Of a DNA stretch of 64,000 bases, positions 12,404 through 22,645 are shown piece by piece. The notes below the pieces were generated by a model. That model had not been told where the DNA came from. It saw only the letters and a list, made by a program, of their open reading frames with translations, and ran no database searches. Position numbers and translations under genes: made by a program. Origin of the DNA: Gremmenia infestans (Eukaryota; Ascomycota; Leotiomycetes; Helotiales; Hamatocanthoscyphaceae); the NCBI GenBank assembly GCA_032629725.1, contig JAFEVB010000001.1:496001-560000 (forward strand), in the 5' to 3' direction. Within the stretch, counting starts at the first letter, position 1; the number at the start of each line of letters is the position of its first letter.

Positions 12404-13465
12404 ATGCGGCTCAAAAACTCCCAAGTTCTCTCTCATCTAACAACTGCATCGCTCGTAACAACTTCAACTGCCATATGCTCTACTATGGCCAACATGGAAC
12501 ATCATCCTCGGACGTCTTCTAAATGGCCCGCACCTGGACTTCATGTCAATCTTGAGTTTGGACTTTCTTTTGCCCATAACGATCCACCACATACCGCTTC
12601 GATGAAGTATACATCAAAAAACATGCAAGAAAGGATGTATTATCAACAGCAAGAAAGACTCTACAGGCAACAAAACCCCCAGCGCCTGATGCCAGGGAAC
12701 ATGCAAGAAAGGGTGGATCAACAGCAGGAGGGAGTCTACAGGCAAGAAACCCCCCAGCGCCTGATGCCAGGGAACACGCAAGAAAGGATGTATCAACAAC
12801 AAGAAGGACTCTATAGACAACACAACACCCAGCGCCTGGTGCCAGGGAACACCCAAGGACGTCAACCTCGTTCACAACAACGACATCGAAGTTTGGAGGT
12901 CAGGCCGACATATGGATCCGAAAGAGGGCGCTCAGCTCCACCGACTCTACAACCAATGAGTCCAGTCAGCCCCATGAGTCCGATCGCTCCGCTGCAGCAT
13001 ACTACAAGTATACCAATAGAAGGACTGGACAGACGGGACAGACCGCTTCCAGCTACACCATCTCGATTTCGTCTTGGTGAAGATGATTTGCCCTGGTCCA
13101 CCGAACCATTTTATCGGATTGAAGAACCAGGGGTTGTTAGTCCTATTAGACCTGCCATGGTTGAGATCGAACTGGAGGGAAGACGCACTGAAGATCCCCA
13201 GCGCGTGAGGGAGTTGGAGGAGTTGCATCAGGCAATGATGACGGTGGATAGTCTGGATCATGACGGATGGGAGGCCTGGACTTGGGACAGCGTTGGAGAT
13301 ATTCCAAGAGGTCCAAGGAGTCTGGGGTGGGCTATCAGCACGACCCCAGCCTCAGATGATTGTTCTCAAAATAATCTCGAACCCCCGCCTCCACCATATG
13401 TTGTCAGTCAATGGGAGTCAGCGTTTGGAGGGCAGCGTATCAGGCCACGAAGTGCCTTTTCATGA
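12404..13465 (+). CDS. Unknown protein with three tandem 25-26-residue Gln/Arg-rich repeats
   Basis: Single open frame of 353 codons; no known domain recognised. Residues about 73-148 consist of three adjacent copies of a unit beginning N-M/T-Q-E-R and ending QRLMPG or QRLVPG, with YRQ in the middle (DNA units 12620-12697, 12698-12772, 12773-12847; 78, 75, 75 bp). A fourth unit breaks off at NTQGRQ. The rest is Pro/Ser/Arg-rich, with PMSPVSPMSPIAP and several acidic Trp-containing motifs. The first ATG is used; an in-frame ATG at 12485 (MANMEHHPR) is an equally plausible start. All repeat units are multiples of three, so the frame is selected or young. Probably disordered; function unknown. 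Confidence 0.6.
   Translation: MRLKNSQVLSHLTTASLVTTSTAICSTMANMEHHPRTSSKWPAPGLHVNLEFGLSFAHNDPPHTASMKYTSKNMQERMYYQQQERLYRQQNPQRLMPGNMQERVDQQQEGVYRQETPQRLMPGNTQERMYQQQEGLYRQHNTQRLVPGNTQGRQPRSQQRHRSLEVRPTYGSERGRSAPPTLQPMSPVSPMSPIAPLQHTTSIPIEGLDRRDRPLPATPSRFRLGEDDLPWSTEPFYRIEEPGVVSPIRPAMVEIELEGRRTEDPQRVRELEELHQAMMTVDSLDHDGWEAWTWDSVGDIPRGPRSLGWAISTTPASDDCSQNNLEPPPPPYVVSQWESAFGGQRIRPRSAFS
12620..12847 (+). repeat. Three in-frame tandem repeats of 75-78 bp
   Basis: Each unit starts AACATGCAAGAAAGG or AACACGCAAGAAAGG and ends with an AGCGCCTGRTGCCAGGG-like block. Copy 1 has one extra codon. Copies differ at a minority of positions, so the expansion is not brand new. Confidence 0.85.
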
Positions 13466-15495
13466 GATGGATGACCTCGATGACTCTTGAAATACAAAAC
13501 CATCGCTTGTGGAACTCACGGACGAAGAAAGACAGAAAATTGGATGTACGGAATAGAAGCAAAGGCTCGACGAGACTACAAGAGGATCGTCTATCCTGTC
13601 GACAAGTTCTGTTACGAATTCAGGGCGAAATCACAAGGTTGCGTCTCCATTAGCTATATGCTATGGTTACAGCGGATCATGACCATACGTTCGCATATAC
13701 GGTAGAAAGGGTTGAGTTGGATTATTAGCACTGCATTGGGGCAGGCAATAAGCTCAGGCTTTCAGGAAGAAACATCTCGAACCACGTCAGTCACTACAAG
13801 AGTGCAGATGGGAGATGTATCAGGCTTTCACTCTTAAGTCAGATCAAAATAATATATGGACCAACTGATTTCCATCTACCTCCGCATAAACTAACGTGCA
13901 CCATTCCTGAATGTCTTTTGCGAATTCACTTTAATGTTATCATACTCCTGTCACTTGCGTCCTTCTCCTGCAACAAGTATACTTGGGGCATTGCATCACA
14001 CCGACTATTGCGGCTTCAATGCTCGAGTAGAGTAGCAGCTTTAGGATGTCAATCCCGGTATACTGCCCACCTACACGAACTCCCGATAGGAGTAACTTTC
14101 CCCCTTGACTCTTCTAGTGTTTACAGCCTTCCCCACAGAAAGCCCCCGGACTGTAGACTCTTAAACCTAGATATAAAAAGGCGGAACTTGTTATCATCGC
14201 CTTGAATGTCACGCCATCTAGCACATTATAGTATAAATTGGTACAGCCGCTTTTTCAATCCACTCCACCGCGGGAGACTTCTGTTTTCCTCTTTGTGGAA
14301 GAGGGCCGTAAAACACTACCCCCTACCGTAGCAGTCAAAATACCCCTTTCCTCGGAAACGAAAACAACAGCTTATTTAATATTAGCCCATCTTCAGATCT
14401 ACCCCTTACTCCATACATACATACCCCAAACCAAACTCAAAACGAAACTTCTCCGTGAACCCGCCGGTCGGATGAAACCCACCCTGCAGACTGAAGCTTT
14501 GTTTTGTTTTGTCTTCCAACTGAACTGTGACATCGGACGGCTGTGGCGCTTTTTCGGGCCAATGGGAGAGAGAGCCCTGTCCTGTGTTCATGTCCGTCAA
14601 TTTGCGCGGGGCGGGGCTGAGCCCGCATGTTGGGAACAGCATAGCCTCAATTTTCAGATGATGCTTGTTGATGTAAAACACTTACATTTTTGTTGTTATT
14701 CTATACCGGTACAGTACTCCCTTACAAGTGAACGTTACTTTGGATGTCTATCACATGTGTAAGTGAGTTAGGTCGTGATGGGGGGAGGGGGGGGAACGGG
14801 GGGTGCTGTATAGGTATTATCCGGTGCGCAATGTCAATTCAAATCCGCTGTGAATATGGGTCTATGGCAAATGACACAAAGAGGGAAGAAGGCAAGTGAG
14901 AGAGAATGCGAAAAGGAAAGAAAAGAAGGATGCCGAGTAAACACTAGTGAGTGAGTTGGTGTATCGTGGCTTCCTGACTAAAATCATGTTGCGTTGTCAT
15001 TTGGGCTTTGAATTGGTGACGAGTTTGAGGTATCCATTTCATATTCATATCCATATCCATATCCTTTTGACGGCCTGCTCTCTCGTCCAATTGGTTAGTA
15101 GAGTGTTATCTAGTCATATCAATGTCTCTAGCAGTTCTCTATTTAAGAACTCTTTTCCTTTTGAAGTTCCTCGCCAGTGCTGGTGGTGCACTCTGCCTGT
15201 ACTAAACCATTCTGAATTACTCGACTGTCCATTCCATACAAGATTACTTCAAATCGTGAAGGGAGGATCTCCATTTATGCATTTTGTTCGAATTTTTCTT
15301 GACTCATCAGTCCAAGTTCAAATGCAGACCAGTGAATTTTTGGAAAAGCTAACCGCTTTCCCGCCACTATTTCTTATTCCCCCAAATATATTTCCTTCCT
15401 CCACGATATTCAATTATCATCACTTCAAGAAAAGTTTCAGAGCCTACCCAGGTACAACTGACTCTATCACTCGATGCGTCACCTGCACATTCGAT
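13466..15495. other. Intergenic region, includes G-rich tract and the AIG2-like leader
   Basis: No supported gene in 2.0 kb. It holds a GTACAGTAC motif at 14709-14717, a guanine-rich tract at 14780-14803 (runs of 6, 8 and 6 G separated by 1 and 3 bases), and a CATATC-type simple repeat near 15036-15064. The 15,100-15,480 part is the CT-rich leader of the downstream gene. Confidence 0.5.
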
Positions 15496-16401
15496 ATGGA
15501 CTTGTTTGACGAAGTTGAGAATCTGGCAGTCAGTGCCGCATACGACGAGCCCGACGAGGACGACTCTTACAACTCTTCCCAAGGCACGATCAAGATGTTC
15601 CAAGAGCGATTTGGTTACACGTACGACCAAGCAGCAGAACTTGTCGGAATCACCAAGAATGTCAAGAATGCAGCTGCTACAAACAACCAAGCAATTTTAT
15701 CTCCAGCACAAGCACGCACTATCTATGCGCTGAAACTCGACGGCCCAATCTCCACTCCGCAAAAGGTCCAAACCGCCGCGAATCTTCCCACGGTGCCAGA
15801 GTCTTACCATGGTAGCAGCGAGGGGGGAGATGCTGCTTTCTGCAAGGTGAACGGTCGTTCTAAGATAGCCATCGAGAATTGGCTTTCCACACAGAAGGAA
15901 GCTACTTTCGGGCCCTTGTTTGTACCTGAAGGGCGAGCATACAAGGAATTATGCCCGGATTCCCTTTATCCCACACTTGGCAAAGACACAACGCTCCCAC
16001 AATATCGGCCCCAGAGTCTACATCTGCTCGAACAAGCGCCCTCCTTTGGTCGAGCGTGCAACCAATTTCCAGTCTGGTATTTCTTCTATGGTACGCTGGC
16101 AGATATCCCGAACCTTCACAGTCTACTTTCTCTCTCTGAAGAAGAGGTACCGGTCTTGCATGAAGCGGGTGTGATGGGCGCGACGATGAAGAGTTGGGGT
16201 ATGGGCAAATACAATGCTCTTGTCGACGGGCCGGAAAGCAGTTGTGTCGGAGGATCGGCGTACCTGGTTATGTCAGAGGAGCATGAGGATGCGCTGAGGA
16301 AATATGAGACGAGCGCGTATGAAGTTGTTAGGTGTTTGATCCAGATGAATGGCACTGTTCTTGAGGGATGTACGTTCAGATTTGCGGGTGAAACGGATTG
16401 A
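15496..16401 (+). CDS. AIG2/gamma-glutamylcyclotransferase-like family protein
   Basis: Single exon, 301 aa. The C-terminal half (about residues 190-298) matches the GGCT/AIG2 fold: substrate-loop motif WYFFYGTL, then AGVMGATMKSWGMGKYNAL, VGGSAYLVMSEEHEDALRKY, and YETSAYEVVR, whose Glu matches the family's catalytic acid. GGCT enzymes release 5-oxoproline from gamma-glutamyl compounds; AIG2-like fungal members have no settled substrate. The N-terminal half is acidic then helical (MFQERFGYTYDQAAELVG, UBA-like in look but unproven). I start at MDLFDEVENL because the open frame further upstream has no ATG and encodes low-complexity sequence. Fold confident, reaction not. Confidence 0.82.
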   Translation: MDLFDEVENLAVSAAYDEPDEDDSYNSSQGTIKMFQERFGYTYDQAAELVGITKNVKNAAATNNQAILSPAQARTIYALKLDGPISTPQKVQTAANLPTVPESYHGSSEGGDAAFCKVNGRSKIAIENWLSTQKEATFGPLFVPEGRAYKELCPDSLYPTLGKDTTLPQYRPQSLHLLEQAPSFGRACNQFPVWYFFYGTLADIPNLHSLLSLSEEEVPVLHEAGVMGATMKSWGMGKYNALVDGPESSCVGGSAYLVMSEEHEDALRKYETSAYEVVRCLIQMNGTVLEGCTFRFAGETD

Positions 16402-17234
16402 TAGATAGCTAGAGGCCGTGATGGTCCCCCCAAAGCCCGAAAAGAATACATCGGGGAGAAGGGTTATGGGGAGAAGGGTTATGATACTTGATTGTTCATG
16501 GTTTCCTAGCTTCCGAGTAGTATTCAATTTCAGAAATATACTACTCTATATCCATCTAGAGAAAGCTACAACATGGCCTCTCCTATGGTTAGTTGAATTA
16601 AGATGTAAGCGTGAAAAGCCCAAGGAAAAAATATTAAAAAGGACCCCCACCACTCCCTATCCGTGGTTATATACCTCTTCTATCCTACTGCACTCCATCA
16701 ATTAATTATATCAATGTCTCCCTTCGAATGCGAGCGCAAGCCCGTTAGTACTTATCCGCCCCGCCGCGGCCCCTTATAATCTTTTCGCTTAGAAGATATT
16801 TCTTGGCATTAGCTACATTGGGTATTTCTTAACCCAGCCTAGGTAGCCTCAGGTAGCGCAGTGTAGCTAAAGAAGTCCGGCGCTGATCAACCTCCCACTC
16901 CCGCTCCTGTTAGCTTCAAGCGTAGGTATGTAGGCAGCCTCTCTTGTTTTACGGCCGTTACGTACGAGGCTACGAATATACAACCGGTATGATCCGAAGT
17001 ATGAGTACAGTGTATGACAAGACAAGAGATATGTCTTACTGCCTATATCCCTTTAATATTTCAAGTCTGATTGATTAATTAAATTCTTCCTTTCGTCTCC
17101 CTCATCCGATCTCATCCTAAACTCTCTATACATCCCAAACTCTCTATCCTTGATACTATACAGTATTTCGCCCTTAATTTGCTTGCTCTTGCTCCATATA
17201 TATTCCCTCCCTTGCAATACTCACTCACTTCACA
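16402..17234. other. Intergenic region, promoter of the small membrane gene
   Basis: No gene seen in 0.8 kb. A direct repeat of the type GGAGAAGGGTTATG occurs twice at about 16455-16482. The last 150 bases are CT-rich. Confidence 0.45.
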
Positions 17235-17672
17235 ATGACATCCCAAATACTCCTCAAAACGGCGTCTGGAGTATTCCTCATCGGAGCCATCGGGCACACA
17301 ATATGCGGCATCAACGATATCTTCGGCGAGGTGTCACCGATCAAGAAATGGGACACTAGGGCTATGGTGAAGAATGTATGGATGCAGCTTTCGGGGTATT
17401 TGGTTCTTAATAGTATGTTACATGTCCCACTGCGTACATTACATTCTGCTCGCTATATATATTCACCGTACGTGTACTAATTCCCCACAGGCCTACTAAG
17501 CTGGAAGTGGGCCCAATACGGTCTGCAGACATCAATCGATAAAACCATCTTCGGACTCATCGTGGGCATCACGACGACGGCTGGACTGAGTTATGCGAGG
17601 CAGGGGATCTACCTTCCTCCGCTATTGCTTATGAGTCCCTCTGTGGCTTTGGTGCTGAGCCAGGTCGTGTGA
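17235..17672 (+). CDS. Small integral membrane protein, 119 aa
   Basis: Exons 17235-17412 and 17491-17672. The 78-nt intron has a GTATGT donor, a TACTAAT branch point and a CCACAG acceptor, and splits a Ser codon. The protein has about four hydrophobic segments: KTASGVFLIGAIGHTICGI, the segment before SLLSWKW, TIFGLIVGITTTAGLSYA, and LPPLLLMSPSVALVLSQVV at the end. Such short four-helix proteins are widespread in filamentous ascomycetes, sometimes beside secondary-metabolite genes, but no cluster is present here. Function unknown. Confidence 0.75.
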
Positions 17673-18538
17673 GAATGAAGAAGCATTCTGGGCGCGAGAA
17701 TTAAGGGCCGAGAATGCGATTTTCATGGAATCTTACAATGTTGCGAATCCGGCAGTTTCATTTGTGATGCTGTACGATGTTGTGCGCGCGCTTTGGATAC
17801 GCATTTGTACAGATAATCTTACAATGAAGTCTTCTAGTATTGAACCTCTTCTCTGAGGATTTCATGCCATAACATCAATGCACTGGTCCTTCAGAGGTGT
17901 CGGTAGGTGTTTATTCACTTGAGCTGATGCGTAAAGTTGATTGTTATTATGGATGCAGGTCTTCATTCTTAGGTACAACTTGTTCCGGGTCAAGAACCAA
18001 CTTGCATTATGCTCTCATCCGTTCATCAGAGTCTGGCCACGCAGGACTTCATATTCACCCAATCTAAGTTTCCAAGTTAGTACAAATCTTTAGACTGATG
18101 TAAGGGAACTTGCCTTTTAGTTGTGCAAGCCAGTCCTAGACTTAATGACCAAGCTGAATCCAACTTCTTCCCAGAGTTATTGTTGCATTCGAACGCAGCC
18201 TTCATTTGTCCCATGAATACACAAATTGAAGATGTAATTTCGGATTGGAGAGCAATACAGAATATCTCACTCAAAAGCCTCTTTCCGGTATTTCTCATGC
18301 TCAGACCCCGATATCCAGCTCTGTGTCAGGAGAAACCTTTTCATATCGCGGGTCCTAAGACACAGACCATCACAATCTTGCGAACCTGAACGTTTGCTTG
18401 GACAGAAAGCGTGGTAGCTGGTATGGCTGGTACACGCTGTCGCTGAAGAGCCTCCAGCTTTTGCACTAATCAACAATTCGGGGTCCTCATCATTATGGAA
18501 GTCGTGGCATTGCAGGCTAGCAGGGTGTTTCTCACTTG
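17673..18538. other. Intergenic region downstream of the tandem small genes
   Basis: About 0.87 kb; I see no supported gene. Short frames on both strands lack ATG starts and domain-like sequence. Confidence 0.4.
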
Positions 18539-18874
18539 CTATCTATTAGTATACCCCGCACTATGGTGGTCTTCTCTCGCTTCCTTATTCCTCTGATCCC
18601 ACTTAGCCTGTTGTCTCGTCCACCACCCCTCCTTCTGCTTGGCAGGACACTCGTTAATAGGAAGATGGAGGCATCGACCCTCGGGATGCTCGTGGTGATG
18701 TGGAAAGAATGGGTGACTAACGGGTGATTCATGGTGTTGGAGAGCCGTGTTGTAGTCAGAAGAATCTCCCGTATGGTGATCCTGGGTGTTGCGGTGGGGA
18801 TAGCAGTATTTATTAGGAACTCTATTCCTAGAGGAAGCTCGGGGCCGAGATTCTTTGGAATGCCGAATACCCAT
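18539..18874 (-). CDS. Small His-rich protein with MGxxxSK start, tandem paralogue 1
   Basis: Single-exon frame of 111 aa; no known family recognised. It begins MGIRHSKES, which fits the N-myristoylation pattern (Gly2, small polar residue at 6, Lys at 7). Residues 41-77 run from YNTAL to ECP and contain HPFFPHHHEHP. This segment aligns without gaps to residues 46-82 of the neighbouring gene, 19 of 37 residues identical. The two start codons also match (MG, then SK at 6-7). The shared block and start across a diverged pair show that both frames are real. The C-terminus is charged and Trp-containing (GWWTRQQAKWDQ). His clusters could bind metal, and lipidation would place it on membranes; both are inference. 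Confidence 0.62.
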   Translation of the reverse strand: MGIRHSKESRPRASSRNRVPNKYCYPHRNTQDHHTGDSSDYNTALQHHESPVSHPFFPHHHEHPEGRCLHLPINECPAKQKEGWWTRQQAKWDQRNKEAREDHHSAGYTNR

Positions 18875-18944
18875 GATGGCAGACTGGTATTGATGATTTG
18901 AATGATTTTAGATCGGCGAGTTTGGGGACTCTTCACTGCTTAAC

Positions 18945-19316
18945 TTATCTCTGGCGCATTGCTATTTGCTGTTGCATCCACATTCGTTGTTGGCTCTCCC
19001 GTCGGGCTTTCGCTTCTTCTTCCAATATTTGCTCTCGTATAGCCTCCTCTACACGCTCTCTGGTCCTTTGTGGACAATTATCGAGAGGCTGATGGTGACT
19101 CCAACAACCGGGCCACTCGTGGTGATGCGGGAATGGAGGGTGACGGCCGGGAGGTTCGTGGCGTAGCAAGGCCTCCTGATAGTGACACGAGTGTTCCGAG
19201 CGGTGATGACGAGCTTTGACGAAAGCTTCACGTTGGCGTTCGATATCTTTGCGTCGTTCAGATATCCGTTGTTGGGTAGCTTTGCGCCGAGCTTGTTTGG
19301 ATTCAGAGTTACCCAT
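18945..19316 (-). CDS. Small His-rich protein with MGxxxSK start, tandem paralogue 2
   Basis: Single-exon frame of 123 aa, 70 bp upstream of its paralogue on the same strand. It starts MGNSESKQARRKATQQR, an excellent N-myristoylation-type sequence followed by a basic stretch that would help membrane binding. Residues 46-82 hold the shared motif (YQEALLRHE, then HPPFPHHHEWP, ending NCP). After it comes a long Glu/Arg/Gln-rich predicted helix (ERVEEAIREQILEEEAKARR). Paralogue 1 lacks that helix but has a charged tail. The pair arose by tandem duplication and has diverged strongly outside the motif. No known domain recognised. Confidence 0.68.
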   Translation of the reverse strand: MGNSESKQARRKATQQRISERRKDIERQREAFVKARHHRSEHSCHYQEALLRHEPPGRHPPFPHHHEWPGCWSHHQPLDNCPQRTRERVEEAIREQILEEEAKARRESQQRMWMQQQIAMRQR

Positions 19317-20615
19317 ACTAAGATGCCATGGTATTGATGAAAAGATGGATTGGTTAAAAGCGTTCTTTTGGAGGTTGAAGAGTAGACATTTGAGGAAGAG
19401 GTGGGATAATTGTAGCCAAAAATTCAGGTCTCCACCTGATGATTAGCCCTTGTCAAGAGAAGCAGGCGCGGCCCAGGTCAGACGTTTTCTGGCGGGGACC
19501 GCGATAAAAGAAGACAAATGCGATATTGACCCACGAACTAGTCGTAGGCTACTATCATTTGTTGTTCAGGTTCAAACTGTATGTACTTGCCAATTTTTTG
19601 GTCTGATTGATCTCTTGCACGTACTGCTACATTTCAATACTTACTTCTCACCGCACAAATTTGTCTCTATTTCTGGTGCTTTCTCCTTTTCGTCTCTTTG
19701 ATAGAGGGATGAAGTTCTGCGTTCTCCTTCGTGATGCTACCATCACATCCTGATCGTTAAAAGAGCTAGGTAACGGAGCATCACTCGTCCACTTGAGCAG
19801 TTTTTCAGCATGGATCTGCCGAACTATTCCCCCAAACTTAACATAATAAAGACTTGTAAAATTGTCAATATTCTGGACGGCTGAAATGTGTATCGCAGGT
19901 TCGAAGCAGGGTAACAAACCAACATGATGTTGATTTGTCGTTTATGGCTGCCTCCTACTTCTTTCCCCCCACTCGAATTACAAAACGGCTCTGACTTCAG
20001 CGCGGCAAAACCACGCATTGAGCAGATGACAAGTCTGTAAACAGGATCTAGGAACATAGGTAGGAAAATGTGCTGGGTAAAACGATATATACAAATGAAA
20101 GATTTGTGACCAAGGGCGCGATGAAACGATCTTTTAGTTAACCGCTTGAACAACAGACCTTTCTAATAACACCAAAGCCATGCCGATATCCTTCATGATA
20201 ATATTTCGAGGTAGCACTTCTGTACCGCAAAGCTGTTATAAATATTCAAGCCTGAAGATGGAAGATATGCTTGAATCGCTCCCCTTTCTAGGAATCACAG
20301 TGACATTCAGTTCACTCCAGCAACCGAAAAGCCAACCCCTATCCTTTACCGAATCCGATCCAGTGGGTCTGACGAGAAGAGGCCCCTATTAATGAAATGC
20401 GAGGATGCTGAATGTCCCTTTCCACCCCACAACAATTTTGGCGATGCATCGAATCAGCATCCCTGTTTCCAGCCATGTTTTACACAGCCCCTCACGTAAT
20501 ACCGGCACAGCTTCCTTGCCCGCCGTGACCGTTGTATGAACAAAACAAAAATATAAACGTAGCCCTCTGTAAACATCGCGTGCTCTGTCCATCTCTATTC
20601 ACATTCACATCAAAA
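19317..20615. other. Intergenic region between the His-rich pair and the microprotein
   Basis: Nothing gene-like in 1.3 kb. Near 20545-20556 an AT-rich AAATATAAACG, followed by a CT-rich leader, looks like a core promoter for the frame at 20616. Confidence 0.4.
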
Positions 20616-20864
20616 ATGCAACTTGATCCTCGTCTCAAGAAGCTGCCCAGAAAGCTGTTTGACGCGCTGATGACAACCTGGGTCCTAGGCACTATCATCT
20701 GCTGCGGCCTCTTCTTGTATCTTTACCTGTCGACGTCTTCGCGGCGCTTGCCGAGTCTTTATCCGATGGAACTGGTGAAAGGGAAATGGGATTCGGAATA
20801 TGAATATGAATCGAAAGCGGCTGTGGATGTGGAAGGAGGATTGCCTGGGGTAGCGGTGCGGTGA
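20616..20864 (+). CDS. Possible single-pass membrane microprotein, 82 aa
   Basis: Starts MQLDPRLKKLPRKLFDAL, basic, then one strong hydrophobic helix (MTTWVLGTIICCGLFLYLYL, about residues 19-38), a basic STSSRR stop-transfer segment and an acidic tail. The ATG has a good CAAAAATG context. A TATA-like AAATATAAA and a CT-rich leader lie 60-70 bp upstream. No homologue is recalled and length is marginal, so the call rests on promoter-like context and topology only. Confidence 0.42.
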   Translation: MQLDPRLKKLPRKLFDALMTTWVLGTIICCGLFLYLYLSTSSRRLPSLYPMELVKGKWDSEYEYESKAAVDVEGGLPGVAVR

Positions 20865-21650
20865 TTCCTTTGGCGGCAGGGAAAACTGCCTTGCCAGGGG
20901 GTAGAGCTTGAATTCCTGGTGCTGAAATATGCAACTGGCGAGAAGGCAATACGACACGTGAAGACTTTTATTTTCCATTCGTGGAACGGATGTAGAGAGC
21001 ACAACTTCTCTCGTTCTCTTCGGGAATAAGCCGCTTCGGTGGCTTATTATATTTGATGCTGATGCACCCTGGAGCTGAAGGATGAGACTGGAGATTTGGT
21101 GAGGTATTGGGTTTGGGGGGAAACATATAAGGAGGATCTAGTTTTGAGAGATGAAGGCGTTATATTTGGGGGGCTGGTCTTGGATATGTGGTAGTGAGAG
21201 ATTGTCTGAATGAACATGTGGGGTATTTGATACTCCGTACGCGGGGCAAGATGCAAGTCTGGCCCTGGGAAGGTATTTGCATCAGTCCCAGATCTTGACA
21301 GAGCTAATGACAAGCAGGGCATCGAGTACCTAGAAGCAAGAAGCAAGTGATGGAGGTTTGGGTGCTCAAGTCGGCTACCTCTTTTAGGTTCGGGCCCAAT
21401 CCGTAATTACTGGACGCCGGAGTCTTTGGCGTTACGATGCATTTTTTGGATGAATTCGATATTCGGGCTCCTTTTGGACCCCTCAGACCCTAGGCTTGCC
21501 TTGGTCCCGAAGAGCTGGACAACGTCTTACTCGACCACTATTATTACACATAGCAGCACGCCTCTAGAGAGATCTAAATGCCCTAGGCTTTGATATTATC
21601 TACTATTTTTAAGAATTATTAGGGTCATTTTCATCGCAAAATGATATCAT
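20865..21650. other. Intergenic region
   Basis: No gene seen. Contains one copy of the TACTCCGTA motif at 21231-21239. Confidence 0.4.
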
Positions 21651-22645
21651 TCATGGATCAGCTGGCATTTCAGAAGGAGCCCAAGAGTCTCCCGATAATT
21701 CGTGCCGGTGCCAATGCTTTTGTCGAGAAGAAGCTTCACTCGCTTCGTGAACAGGTTCCTCGACCGGAAGTTCTGACGCTCTGTTGACCTTGCGCCTTTC
21801 TATACTATTTCGACGTCTCCGGAAAAGAATCCATCCGATGCCAGCACATAAACAAAGACCCAAAGGTACCCCAAGGCCTGCGCCTAATCCTATTGTATGC
21901 GCGCTTGAGCTCGAGTGTGATGCTATTATTGTTGCGGGCGGGGATGAACTAGTTTGGCGAACCGCCGGGGAAAGGCTCGATGAAGAACTTGTTGTAATGG
22001 TAGATGCAATTGATGATATTGTAGCCGACAAAATTGTCGTGATGGAGGATGTGAGGTGAGTAGTGATAGTTGTTGTTTGAGGTTGCCAACCGGCGGTCGT
22101 TAGAACAACAGGATCCTCTGCAGATGTTTGGAGTCAGTCTCAGCGAGCTAGTTAAACAGTCGGAATTGCAATGGATTACACTTACGATCAGGCAGCATAA
22201 CATTCTCTTTCGTCGTGCAGTTCGAAGGAACGGAGTCAACACAGTAGTAACCGCTTGTCGTCAACGCATCGCCATCGCAAGAGCCCATTGATTGCGTCCC
22301 ATTGAGAACATCATTATACGGAGGGCCTCTCTGGCAGAAGTTGGGACACTGAGACGATCTCCAGGTGGAGTCGGTGCAACTGCCGCGCATCCATTCAAAA
22401 ATCGTACTGTCGGGGGCGATGGGAGTTACTGAGGTCTGCATACACATGCCGTTATTGATACATGCGTAGCCTTGTGGACAGCAAGCAGAATCTGCCGAAT
22501 CATCTTGACACGCAATGTCACCAGGTGTTTGATCACCGCTAGGATAAAAGCATACTGAGTAGACGTGAGGACAATTAGACACGAGGGTGATAAAGAACAG
22601 AGATATCTGCCGAGGCGTTGAAAGTCGCATATTTGAATCTGTCAA
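21651..22645 (-). CDS. Secreted-domain, single-pass membrane protein with Cys-rich ectodomain
   Basis: Exons on the minus strand: 22645-22186 and 22117-21651 (68-nt intron, GTAAGT...TGCAG), 308 aa. The N-terminus has a signal-peptide-like core (ISLFFITLV), then a Cys-rich ectodomain (CFYPSGD, CCPQGYACINNGMCMQ, CPNFCQRG, YYCVDSVPSNC). A Thr/Ser-rich linker follows, then a transmembrane helix at about residues 229-252 (IGLGAGLGVPLGLCLCAGIG), RRRR and a short cytoplasmic tail. This layout (ectodomain, Ser/Thr stalk, one helix) is very common in leotiomycete and sordariomycete cell-surface proteins of unknown function, reminiscent of WSC-type sensors but without a WSC domain I can recognise. The second exon is confirmed by frame and by the helix. 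Confidence 0.82.

Noticed and set aside
12620..12847. CRISPR-like direct repeats
   Set aside because: Units are adjacent without spacers, multiples of three and in frame in a eukaryotic coding sequence.
14238..14762. 174-codon open frame
   Set aside because: Begins at TTG, composition is not protein-like, and it runs through AT-poor intergenic sequence.
14947..15495. In-frame upstream extension of the AIG2-like gene
   Set aside because: It starts from GTG, encodes a microsatellite-derived HIHIHI stretch and other low-complexity sequence, and looks like leader; the ATG at 15496 is followed by sensible protein.
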